Below, one piece after another: positions 1-9,569 of a stretch of 37,953 nt of DNA; position 1 is the first letter of the stretch, and each line of letters begins with the position of its first letter. Position numbers and translations under genes: made by a program. The stretch spans positions 1 to 37,953 of the forward strand of contig CALCZA010000098.1 of the NCBI GenBank assembly GCA_937906475.1, in the 5' to 3' direction. The DNA is from an uncultured bacterium (GTDB taxonomy: Bacteria > Planctomycetota > UBA1135 > UBA2386). The notes beneath the pieces were generated by a model. The model made no database searches, was not told the DNA's origin, and saw only the letters and a program-made list of their open reading frames with translations.

Positions 1-49
1 CTGGTAGAGAGATCCGCCTGGTAGAGAGATCTGCCTGGTAGAAGCAGGC
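1..49. repeat. 17-bp tandem repeat at left edge
   Basis: Two nearly identical 17-base units (CTGGTAGAGAGATCYGC, differing at one base) stand head to tail at 1-17 and 18-34. A third, degenerate copy starts at 35. The last unit can also fold as a 6-bp hairpin (32-37 with 45-50, 7-base loop). It lies just downstream of the dprA stop codon on the minus strand, so it may help end transcription. The array may continue beyond the left edge of the window. Confidence 0.6.
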
Positions 50-53
50 AAAC

Positions 54-1124
54 CTAGCCTGTCACGCTCCGCCACAGATCGCCCGGCAACCGCTCGATCC
101 ACCCGTTCTGCTCGAGCCCAAACAGCGCGCGCAGGAACGCGACGTCCTCGAGCGCGCATTCCCGCCGCAGCAAGTCCGTCGGCCGTGGACCGCTCGACAG
201 TTGCGCCAGGACTGTCTGCTGCTCGGCACTCGCTTCGAGGTGTAGCGCCGTCTTCCCGCTGTGCATGACGAGCCCCAGCGACTGCAGCAGCGACTCCGGA
301 CTCTCGACAATGCCGGCGCCCTCGGCGATCAGGCGATGACAGCCTTGGCTGCGTTCGCTTTGCCACGGCCCAGGAACCGCGAACACATCGGTGCTGCAAT
401 CCGCCGCGAACCGAGCTGTGTGTAACGCTCCCGAGACGAGGCTGCCTTCGACGACCAACACCGCCGGCGGCCCGGCTGCCAGCAGTCGGTTGCGACGCAC
501 AAAGTGGCCGCGCCGCGCGCGCCGTCCCGGCGGCAACTCCGAGATCAGGCAGCCGCCGCCTGCAACGATGCTGGCGGCCAGGTTTTCGTGCTCCGGCGGG
601 TAGATGCAGTCGAGGCTCCCGGCCAGCACCGCCACCGTCGGCGTTTCGGCCGCGAGACAAGCTGCGTGCGCAATGCCGTCGATGCCTCGCGCCAAACCGC
701 TCCACAGAACGGTGCCACTGCGCGCCATCGCGGCACAGAGATCCTTGGCGGCATCGATGCCATAGGGCGTCGGCGTGCGGCTGCCAACGGCCGCGCACGC
801 TGGTTCGCACTGCATCACCCCGACATCGCCTTTGACGAACAACGCGAGCGGCGCTAGCGGTTGCTGCGACAGCCGCTCCGGCCAATCGTCGTCACTCGGC
901 GTGAGCACCCGCATGCCGAGCGCCTCGGCCTCCTGTCGCATCGCCTGCGCCTGTGCCTGCAGGTTGGGCTGGCGCAGGCGGTGGGCAACTCGGGGCGGCA
1001 CCACGGGCGGCTCCGGCGGCCGTAGCAGCAGCGCTTCCGGGTCGACATCGGGCAGTAGCAGGCCCGGAACGGGAGACTCGCCGAAGCCCTCGGCGATGGC
1101 CAACATCAGGTGGGCGTCTTGCAC
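54..1124 (-). CDS. dprA: DNA-processing protein DprA/Smf
   Basis: The product is a 356-residue DprA-type protein. In the known family it binds incoming single-stranded DNA in the cytoplasm and loads RecA during natural transformation. A Rossmann-like core covers about residues 113-275, with the hallmarks GSRTPTPYG near 115, SGLARGIDGIAH near 142-153 and the FVRRNRLL segment near 208. The C-terminal 65 residues look like the winged-helix domain found in many DprA proteins. The length is normal. The start is a GTG at 1124; an ATG seven codons in (LMLAIAEGF) is an alternative, and neither has a clear Shine-Dalgarno sequence. It is the last gene of the minus-strand run, 87 bases after clpC, with a strong hairpin between them. 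No com genes are visible here, so competence cannot be inferred from this window. Confidence 0.93.
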   Translation of the reverse strand: MQDAHLMLAIAEGFGESPVPGLLLPDVDPEALLLRPPEPPVVPPRVAHRLRQPNLQAQAQAMRQEAEALGMRVLTPSDDDWPERLSQQPLAPLALFVKGDVGVMQCEPACAAVGSRTPTPYGIDAAKDLCAAMARSGTVLWSGLARGIDGIAHAACLAAETPTVAVLAGSLDCIYPPEHENLAASIVAGGGCLISELPPGRRARRGHFVRRNRLLAAGPPAVLVVEGSLVSGALHTARFAADCSTDVFAVPGPWQSERSQGCHRLIAEGAGIVESPESLLQSLGLVMHSGKTALHLEASAEQQTVLAQLSSGPRPTDLLRRECALEDVAFLRALFGLEQNGWIERLPGDLWRSVTG

Positions 1125-1144
1125 GCCTTAGCAGGGGTACAAAG

Positions 1145-1190
1145 CAGCGGGCGGTGGCAACAATCTGCCAACCGCCCGCTGTTCCTACAG
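1145..1190 (-). terminator. Hairpin between clpC and dprA, terminator-like
   Basis: An 11-bp perfect inverted repeat (1145-1155 CAGCGGGCGGT with 1171-1181) is extended by GGCA/TGCC around a six-base loop, making a stem of about 15 bp with one bulge. On the minus strand it follows the clpC stop codon and is trailed only by CTTTGT, so it is a weak intrinsic terminator or an attenuator before dprA. The plus-strand flank TTCCTACAG (1182-1190) recurs beside the palindrome at 16458-16481. Confidence 0.6.
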
Positions 1191-1211
1191 GTCGAACCTG
1201 TTTGCCTGCGA

Positions 1212-3806
<2,595 letters not shown>

Positions 3807-4212
3807 GCTGTAAACCTGGGTGGGCTCTTGCTGTACCGATCCATTGATCGGATGCCAGCGGTATAGGATTAACTCGACTTCGAGATCCAGTGTCGCAAGG
3901 GTGACTCCGAGCGATTTCTGCGGTTCTCCTCAATATGCGTATTGCCCTCAAAAAGCCTTCTGGCCCCCCTTGGTAGCGGGCTGGCCCAGGTTAGTGCATT
4001 TGCGGATCGGTATTTCATACGGCGAAACGCTTAATAATTTCCCCCCAAATCGGGTGCCGGAAATCGGCCCGAAAGTTGCCTCAGGAGCGGCGGTTACTGG
4101 TCTGCTTTGGCCAGACGGGTGGTCGCGCGTGGTGCGGTAGTGGTCGTGGCGAGGGCGAGTTTGATGCCCGCTGGCGGGCCCAGTGCATGCCGAATGACGG
4201 GCAATGACGCCG
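3807..4212 (-). other. 406-bp intergenic region between mcsB and clpC
   Basis: No convincing gene is present; the reading frames here are short and carry no recognisable motif. A GCCCGC-TG-GCGGGC hairpin lies just after the mcsB stop (about 4164-4177) without a T-run, and a 6-bp inverted repeat lies close to clpC (3836-3851). A TATACC element on the minus strand (about 3859-3864) could be a -10 box for clpC, but I find no matching -35 box. I see no CIRCE element or CtsR-type heptad repeat. Confidence 0.5.
3836..3851 (-). promoter_or_regulatory. Inverted repeat in clpC leader, possible operator
   Basis: CCGATC-CATT-GATCGG is a perfect 6-bp dyad with a four-base spacer, 30-45 bases upstream of the clpC ATG. 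Its position fits either a repressor site or a small 5'-leader hairpin. It matches neither CtsR nor HrcA consensus sites, so the regulator is unknown. Confidence 0.35.
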
Positions 4213-5397
4213 CTAAGGCGAGCAGCCGAGCAGTTCTCGCAGCAACTGTGCCCGGCGCTGGTCGCGTTCTTCGGGCTGCAGAGTCTGGTGAGTGTAGCGC
4301 TGCAGGTGTGCTGGTTGCGATAGCAGCAGTGCTTGGTTGACGGCGTCGATGGAGAAGCCATCGACCAGCTGCGTGTGGATGCCGAAGCGCAGCGCCGACA
4401 GGCAGCCGAGGGCCTCTTCACTGGTGAGGATCTGGGCGCGTTCGAGGGTGCCTAGGGCGCGGTGTACGCGGTCGAGGGTGCGCACGCGGGCGGCGCCGCG
4501 CAGCAGGGCTTCGCGGACTTCGCGTTCCCATTGCACGATGCGACCGACCGCCAGCATCACATCGCCTTGAATCTGGCTCTCGTCACGACCGAGCGTGATC
4601 TGGTTGGAGACCTGGTAGAAGTCGCCGAGGGCGCGACTGCCTTCGCCGTAGAGGCCGCGGACGGCGAGGCTGATCTTTTGCGCGACGTTGGTCGCCTTGT
4701 CGATTTCTTCCGACCAGACCAGTCCGGGCAGGTGCAGCATCACCGACAAGCGCAAGCCGGTGCCGGTGTTGGTGGGGCACGACGTCAAGAAGCCGAACTC
4801 TTCCGACCACGCCATTGGCAGCCGTTGCATCAGCAGATCGTCGAGTCGCTCCATACGCGCCCAGATCTGGGCAGGCTGCAGTCCGGAGCCGAACACCTGA
4901 ATGCGCAGGTGGTCTTCTTCGTTGATCATGATCGCGACGCTTTCGTTGGCGTCGACCGCGACGCCGGTGTGGCGTTGGCTGCTGGCCAGTTCGCGGCTGA
5001 TCAGGTGGCGTTCGACCAGCATCGAGCGTTCGAGTTCTTCGATCGGCTCGAGGTCGTGAATGCTCAGGTGCTCGGGCAGACCCGGTTTCGCGAGCCGTTC
5101 GGTGATGAACGAGTAGAGGCGCTCGGACTCGATGTCGTCGAGGCTCGGGGCGAACGAGAAGCCTTGCAGGTTGCGGGCCAGGCGCACGCGCGTGCAGATC
5201 GCGATGTCGTTTTCTGGGCCGGTGCCTTCGAGCCAAGCACCTGGCTGGAAGTTGCGGTTATTGCCGTCGGGGACATTGCCGCCAGGGTCACTGCCGCCAG
5301 GGACATTGCCGCCAGGGACATTGCCGCCAGGGACATTGCCGCCGTCGTCATTGCCGCCGCTACCGCCTCGCCCAGAACCACTACGTTGCTTGCCCAT
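4213..5397 (-). CDS. mcsB: Protein-arginine kinase McsB
   Basis: This 394-residue ATP:guanido phosphotransferase would phosphorylate arginines on proteins, a mark that targets them to ClpC-ClpP. Visible hallmarks are CTRVRLARN (68-76), the catalytic loop NEEDH (159-163) and SCPTNTGTGLR (206-216) with the catalytic-type Cys207. RDQRRA (378-383) matches the RDxxRA phospho-arginine-sensing motif described for McsB, which separates it from creatine and arginine kinases. The first 50 residues are an unusual extension of NVPGG-type pentapeptides encoded by a 15-bp tandem repeat; the family normally begins near residue 54. If the repeat is non-coding, an internal start would be needed, but there is no ATG or GTG between the repeat and the catalytic domain. 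The gene starts 23 bases after mcsA. No ctsR gene or YwlE-type phosphatase gene is in the window. Confidence 0.95.
   Translation of the reverse strand: MGKQRSGSGRGGSGGNDDGGNVPGGNVPGGNVPGGSDPGGNVPDGNNRNFQPGAWLEGTGPENDIAICTRVRLARNLQGFSFAPSLDDIESERLYSFITERLAKPGLPEHLSIHDLEPIEELERSMLVERHLISRELASSQRHTGVAVDANESVAIMINEEDHLRIQVFGSGLQPAQIWARMERLDDLLMQRLPMAWSEEFGFLTSCPTNTGTGLRLSVMLHLPGLVWSEEIDKATNVAQKISLAVRGLYGEGSRALGDFYQVSNQITLGRDESQIQGDVMLAVGRIVQWEREVREALLRGAARVRTLDRVHRALGTLERAQILTSEEALGCLSALRFGIHTQLVDGFSIDAVNQALLLSQPAHLQRYTHQTLQPEERDQRRAQLLRELLGCSP
5266..5355 (-). repeat. mcsB: 15-bp tandem repeat inside the mcsB 5' end
   Basis: Six 15-base units run in phase with the mcsB codons. Three units (5296-5340, GCCAGGGACATTGCC on the plus strand) are identical and the outer ones are diverged. 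They encode GGN(V/D)P pentapeptides at residues 19-45. Identical in-frame units suggest copy-number change by slippage without loss of frame. Confidence 0.9.
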
Positions 5398-5420
5398 TCG
5401 TTGCTTGGTCGATTGCTTCG

Positions 5421-5951
5421 CTATTGCTCAGGTTCGTCGTCGATTACTTCGCCGCGCTCTGCCCGGCGCAGGTCGTCACGCAGTTGGGCCGCTTCTTCGT
5501 AGCGCTCGCCGCGCACTGCGTCTTCAAGCTTTTGGCGGAGTTCCGTTAGATCAGGTGTTTCGGCGTAATCAGGCGCTTCTGCCATCGTGCTTGGCAAGCG
5601 GCCGGTGTGGGCCTGCGACTCATGAATGCGCTGTAGCAGCGGCATCAGTTCGTGGCGGAACGTGTCGTAGCAACGTGGGCAGCCCAGGCGCCCCTTGCTG
5701 CGGAAGTCGCTCGGCGCGAGCCCGCAACCCGGACAGCATTCGGTGCGCGTGGTTTCGCGACGCTCGGGCTTGATGTTCCCGAGTAGGTCTTCGAGCATCT
5801 CCGCCGCGAACTTGGTCGTCTTCGGCGGCGTGACGCCTAACTGCTCGGCGCACTCGGCGCAGACGTGTTGAGAACCCGTCACGGAGCCTTCGCTCAGATC
5901 CATGACCACAATGGTGGCGATCGCCTTTTGGCACGCGGTGCAGTACTGCAT
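5421..5951 (-). CDS. mcsA: McsA, zinc-finger activator of McsB
   Basis: The 176-residue protein has four CxxC pairs (C4/C7, C31/C34, C73/C76, C91/C94), enough for two zinc sites. A C-terminal UVR motif spans about 145-165 (AVRGERYEEAAQLRDDLR). This is the standard McsA layout and length; in Bacillus McsA binds and activates the arginine kinase McsB. It has an ATG start at 5951, 13 bases after murD, and is followed 23 bases later by mcsB, so the three are probably co-transcribed. The ClpC middle domain also carries a UVR-like segment, which fits a shared interaction surface. The alternative, a general UVR-domain protein, is unlikely given the gene order. Confidence 0.93.
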   Translation of the reverse strand: MQYCTACQKAIATIVVMDLSEGSVTGSQHVCAECAEQLGVTPPKTTKFAAEMLEDLLGNIKPERRETTRTECCPGCGLAPSDFRSKGRLGCPRCYDTFRHELMPLLQRIHESQAHTGRLPSTMAEAPDYAETPDLTELRQKLEDAVRGERYEEAAQLRDDLRRAERGEVIDDEPEQ

Positions 5952-5964
5952 GTGCGCCTATACC

Positions 5965-7395
5965 TTAACCCTGAGTAGTGGCTGCCGCACGTCGTTCGCG
6001 CAGCAAGGAATGGAACTCCAGTGCTCGTGCACGGAAGTTGGGGTATTGATCGAACGATGCGAAGGCCGGGCTGAACAGAACCGCGTCGCCAGGCCGGGCG
6101 GCGGCGAGTGCCGCGGGTAGGGCATCGCGCAAGAACTCGTGGCTCGTGGTCGGAATGCTTGAAAGTGCCGCCATCGGCTTGGCGGCGGCACCAAATACGT
6201 GCGCGGACGCAGCGTGTTGGGCGACCATTTTTGCCATGCCACTGTGGTCGCCGTCCTTGCTCTTGCCGCCACCAAGCCAGTGCACGCGGCGGTCTTGCGC
6301 CAGCGTCAACAGCGCCAGACGGGTGGACTCGAGTTGCGTCGAGACACCGTTGTCGTAGATCTGCACTCCGGACACCGTGGTCAGTAGTTGCAGCCGGAAT
6401 GGCAGCGGCGCCGCGGTGGCGAGGGACAAGCCGACCCGGTGTGCGTCGGCACCGAGCCAGATCGCCGCGAGGCTGGCTGCGAGCACGTTCTCGACCTGGA
6501 AATCGCCGAGTAGCCGCATCGCGTTCTGGTGCAGGATCGTGATCGCGGCATCGCGGTGCTTTCGCACCCGGGCGTAGCCGTGTTCGATGCCGGCGCTGCT
6601 TGGCCCGGGCGGTTCGGTGGAGAAGTAGCCACGCTGTTTGGCTTGGGTGTCAAACGTGTTTGCCACCGGGTCGTCCGCAGCGTGCAGCACAAACTCGGTA
6701 GCGCAACTTGCCAAGCGTGCCTTGGCCGCGTGGTAGTTGGCGAGCGTGCCGTGTCGGTCGATGTGGTCGCTACCTAAGCGGGTGAACACGGCTCCGTGTA
6801 CGCGGCGATGGGCGGCGAAGCGTTCGAGTTGGAAACTCGAGACTTCGAGCACGGCGACTTGGTCTTTCCGCCAATCTGCAACATCGGCGAGCAGGCTGTG
6901 GCCAATGTTGCCACCGAGCAGGGAGTCGAATCCGGCCGCCACCAGGGCGCGGTGCAGCAAGGTCGCCGTCGACGATTTGCCGTTGGTGCCAGTGATCGCG
7001 ACGACGCGACCTGGGTAGGCGGCCAGCAACAGTTCGCACTCTTGCGTGCACGGAATGCCGCGGGCGAGAGCTTCCTGTCGCAGCGGATTGTGATCGGGAA
7101 CGGCTGGACTCGTAACTACCAGGTCGATGCCATCGAGCAGCGCGAGGTCTTCACGGCCGAGTTGCCAGTCGAGGTTGCCGGAGGTTCCTGAGGAGTTGGT
7201 CCCCGAGGACTTCTTCGCAGGTTTGAACGACGCCTGTATGGCCAGTAGTTCATCGCTCCGACTGCCGTCGCAAACCCGCACGTTGCAGCCTTGTCGCAGC
7301 AGATGTCGCGTCGCTTCGCGGCCGCCGCCAAAGCGGCCAAGCCCGTGCACCAGCACGTTCGTTCCTACTGTCGGTAGCGCTGGGTCGGTGGTCAT
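5965..7395 (-). CDS. murD: UDP-N-acetylmuramoylalanine--D-glutamate ligase
   Basis: This 476-residue Mur ligase adds D-glutamate to UDP-MurNAc-L-alanine in cytoplasmic peptidoglycan synthesis. The N-terminal Rossmann-like part has HGLGRFGGG (17-25), typical of MurD. The ATP loop GTNGKSST is at 136-143. DHIDRHG and the YHAAKAR lysine segment follow in the central domain, and the C-terminal domain ends with the MurD-like SPAFASFDQYPNF. A Ser/Gly/Lys-rich insert at about 57-73 is unusual. The reading frame is open further upstream (to 7674), but the ATG at 7395 matches the family N-terminus and overlaps the upstream stop codon as ATGA. It is isolated from any dcw cluster and linked instead to mcsA/mcsB. 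It implies that this lineage makes peptidoglycan. Confidence 0.92.
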   Translation of the reverse strand: MTTDPALPTVGTNVLVHGLGRFGGGREATRHLLRQGCNVRVCDGSRSDELLAIQASFKPAKKSSGTNSSGTSGNLDWQLGREDLALLDGIDLVVTSPAVPDHNPLRQEALARGIPCTQECELLLAAYPGRVVAITGTNGKSSTATLLHRALVAAGFDSLLGGNIGHSLLADVADWRKDQVAVLEVSSFQLERFAAHRRVHGAVFTRLGSDHIDRHGTLANYHAAKARLASCATEFVLHAADDPVANTFDTQAKQRGYFSTEPPGPSSAGIEHGYARVRKHRDAAITILHQNAMRLLGDFQVENVLAASLAAIWLGADAHRVGLSLATAAPLPFRLQLLTTVSGVQIYDNGVSTQLESTRLALLTLAQDRRVHWLGGGKSKDGDHSGMAKMVAQHAASAHVFGAAAKPMAALSSIPTTSHEFLRDALPAALAAARPGDAVLFSPAFASFDQYPNFRARALEFHSLLRERRAAATTQG

Positions 7396-7886
7396 CGCGT
7401 GATGCGTGCTTGTCGTGCTCGCGCGCTGAGTTGGCTGAGTTTCTCGCCGGCAATTTGTTGGCCGACGCGTTGCTCGGCGGACTTCTTCGGAGCGGAGACT
7501 GTCACTGATTGGTCTCCTTGGCCGAAGAACATCCAATGCATGGCCTCGAGCGGGAAGTCCAACGGGAATAACCACGCGTTTGATGGCGGCGCGATCTCGA
7601 TGGTTTCGCTGTGCGGGTTGCGGTCGAACTCGGGCACACCGTTGACCTCTGCAATCCGCGGCAATGTGGCCCACCGGCTGGTGCCGTAATACCGGAACGG
7701 CAGCGATTCGGCGGCAGTGCGTTGGCCGTCGACGAACACGTGGTGGTCGCCCGGGTTCGCGATGCGCAACTGCGGTCCGGTGCAGGCGGAACTGACGGCC
7801 AGCGCAAGAATTAGCGTCAGGCCGTGGCCTGTCAGAACGGAACCTGTCAGGCCGGGACCTGTCACAATTGAGGCTGGTTTCTGCAT
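7392..7886 (-). CDS. PEGA-like lipoprotein
   Basis: The 164-residue protein begins MQKPASIVTG and has a hydrophobic segment ending in VSSAC (Cys35), a probable lipoprotein signal. The mature part has a short PEGA-like strand pair: HHVFVDGQ near 48-55, then LPFRYYGTS near 62-70. FxYYGT is often seen in planctomycete PEGA lipoproteins. PEGA domains are thought to be surface-exposed binding modules; no enzyme motif is visible. The open frame extends into the tRNA-Ser gene, so the ATG at 7886 is the sensible start. The signal region contains a degenerate 15-bp repeat encoding GLTGS/VLTGH/GLT. The stop codon overlaps the murD ATG, so the two are translationally coupled. Confidence 0.75.
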   Translation of the reverse strand: MQKPASIVTGPGLTGSVLTGHGLTLILALAVSSACTGPQLRIANPGDHHVFVDGQRTAAESLPFRYYGTSRWATLPRIAEVNGVPEFDRNPHSETIEIAPPSNAWLFPLDFPLEAMHWMFFGQGDQSVTVSAPKKSAEQRVGQQIAGEKLSQLSARARQARITR

Positions 7887-7942
7887 CCTAGTTTCCAGTC
7901 CCCGTACAGGATCCGCTAGTGGCAGCGGACCCAGGGAAAAAC

Positions 7943-8032
<90 letters not shown>

Positions 8033-8413
8033 GGCGGCGCGATCAGTAAAGCAGGATCCCCGGCAGGTGCAACCCGGATCTTGCTGACTTGTTGGCTGTT
8101 CTGGACTTGGGGTGCGGCCAATCGTCCCGGATGCCCGCTCCGGCGGGATGCGAACGAGCGGAACGTGGCGGCCGTCGGGCTGGCATCGCCCGTTCTTGCG
8201 GCGTCAGGGGCGGATACGCAATCTGAGCCAGCGCATGTAGGTCAATGGCACGCCGGAGTACGTCCGCAGGACCAGGCTGGTGGCGATGAATAGAATCACG
8301 GTTGCTGGTCAGTTGTGATTGGCGAAACAAGGACCGTTGATGAAGCCAACACGGCGCAGGCGCCCGGCTTGCTGAGCGTGGCTTGGACGGCCGTTGTGCC
8401 CTAGCCTGGATTC
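8033..8413. other. Gap between tRNA-Ser(GCU) and fkbM-like gene
   Basis: No well-supported gene is present. A perfect CCCGC-TCCG-GCGGG hairpin lies at 8134-8147. On the minus strand a 31-codon hydrophobic ORF (GTG at 8299, stop at 8204) begins MILFIATSLVLR and ends in a basic tail. It resembles a single-pass membrane microprotein or the end of a lost membrane gene, but it has no clear ribosome binding site and is reported only as a possibility. Confidence 0.35.
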
Positions 8414-9319
8414 GTGGTAGTCACCAAACTCATGCCTCGCCAGCACGGAGCCGTGCGACGGTTCTGGCGTTCCTTGTCGTACAACGTTCATACCTACCTT
8501 GCCCGCCGCAAGGAGATCGTCGCCGACTTGCCGTGGCTTGGGGTCAGTTTGCGCGCCGGTTCGGAGGATATGCTCGGTCGTCGCCTGTTCAAGACAGGTA
8601 TGTACGAGGCGGGGGTGACGAACTTCCTACTGCACTATTTGTCGAACGCCGAGCAGGACGTGGTCTTCGATGTAGGCGCGAACGTTGGCTACTACAGCGT
8701 GTTGACGCATCGCGTTTGCGGAGATTCCGTGCCGGTGCATGCGATCGAGGCGGAGCCGGAGAACCACCGCCAGTTGCAGTACAACCTGAGTCAGGCGAGC
8801 GCGGCTTCGGTCGTGCCACACTTCTGCGCGGTCAGTGAGGAATCGGGTGAATCAAAACTCTACTTGTGGAAGGCAAGCAACCGCGGGAAGCACTCGTTGG
8901 TGCCGTTCGAAGGTGCCGAAACGGTGACGGTCAAGACGCGCACACTCGACGACATCTATCGCGACGAAGGGCTCGATGGCCGCACGGTGTCGCTACTGAA
9001 GATAGATATCGAAGGTGGTGAGCACGGCGCGTTTCTTGGCGCGCAGAACATGCTCAAGCACTGCGCGGTGATCGCCAGCGAAGTGTCGCCGAAGTTCTTG
9101 AAGCGCGCGGGCCTCAGCCTCGACGACCACATCGCGTTGGTTTGCGATCAGGGCTTTGAGATGTTCGAGATCTGTGACGACCAGACCATCAAGCCGTGCA
9201 CCGTTGATGACCTGCGCGATTCGCGAAAGGGCCGCAACGTTGCATACGTGCGGAAGGACCTGCTGCAGGCGCAGTGGTTGGCGGACGCGCTGAAGATGCC
9301 GTCGAAGCCAAAGAGATAG
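8414..9319 (+). CDS. FkbM family SAM-dependent methyltransferase
   Basis: The 301-residue protein contains the FkbM methyltransferase signature: SAM motif I VFDVGANVGYYS (84-95), the acidic IEAEPENH (111-118) that should bind the ribose, and LLKIDIEGGE near 197-206. FkbM enzymes O-methylate varied substrates, often sugars or natural products, so the substrate cannot be named here. The reading starts at GTG 8414, or possibly ATG 8432 (MPRQHGA). It stands alone on the plus strand between two minus-strand tRNA-Ser genes, an arrangement that suggests an accessory insertion. Its base composition does not look obviously foreign by eye. Confidence 0.85.
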   Translation: MVVTKLMPRQHGAVRRFWRSLSYNVHTYLARRKEIVADLPWLGVSLRAGSEDMLGRRLFKTGMYEAGVTNFLLHYLSNAEQDVVFDVGANVGYYSVLTHRVCGDSVPVHAIEAEPENHRQLQYNLSQASAASVVPHFCAVSEESGESKLYLWKASNRGKHSLVPFEGAETVTVKTRTLDDIYRDEGLDGRTVSLLKIDIEGGEHGAFLGAQNMLKHCAVIASEVSPKFLKRAGLSLDDHIALVCDQGFEMFEICDDQTIKPCTVDDLRDSRKGRNVAYVRKDLLQAQWLADALKMPSKPKR

Positions 9320-9402
9320 CTGTTTGGCGGGTGCTGGGCCTTGCTCGCTGATCAGCGCTGGTCACGCGGTAGCCGCGACTTCTGGCCCGTGCGTGAGAAA
9401 AA

Positions 9403-9492
9403 TGGCGGTGGGGGAGGGATTCGAACCCCCGGAAGACGTGAATCCTCGTCGGTTTTCAAAACCGGTGCATTCGGCCACTCTGCCACCCCACC
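9403..9492 (-). tRNA. tRNA-Ser(UGA)
   Basis: The class II tRNA is 90 bases including an encoded CCA (9403-9405). The acceptor is GGTGGGG/CCCCACC, the anticodon loop TTTGAAA gives anticodon TGA, and the T-arm GGGGG-TTCGAAT-CCCTC has one G-T pair. A T-run directly follows CCA on the minus strand. It shares its D-arm and T-arm sequence with the tRNA-Ser at 7943-8032. Confidence 0.97.
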
Positions 9493-9569
9493 GCGGGGTG
9501 TGGCGCCAGCATCGCTCGCGCCCTCTGCGGCGCACACGCTAGCGTGAGCCGCGGTCGAACGCCAATGCG

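Noticed and set aside
4164..4177. Intrinsic terminator after mcsB
   Set aside because: The 6-bp GCCCGC/GCGGGC stem has no T-run on the minus strand; noted only as a weak hairpin.
5266..5355. CRISPR-like array
   Set aside because: The units are 15 bp, directly adjacent without spacers and in codon phase, so it is a coding tandem repeat.
4462..5502. 346-codon plus-strand frame antisense to mcsB
   Set aside because: Mirror of the conserved guanido kinase; its only regular part is the antisense of the NVPGG repeat.
8043..8330. 95-codon minus-strand frame next to tRNA-Ser(GCU)
   Set aside because: Composition is random-like (Arg/Pro/His-rich), with no motif and no ribosome binding site.
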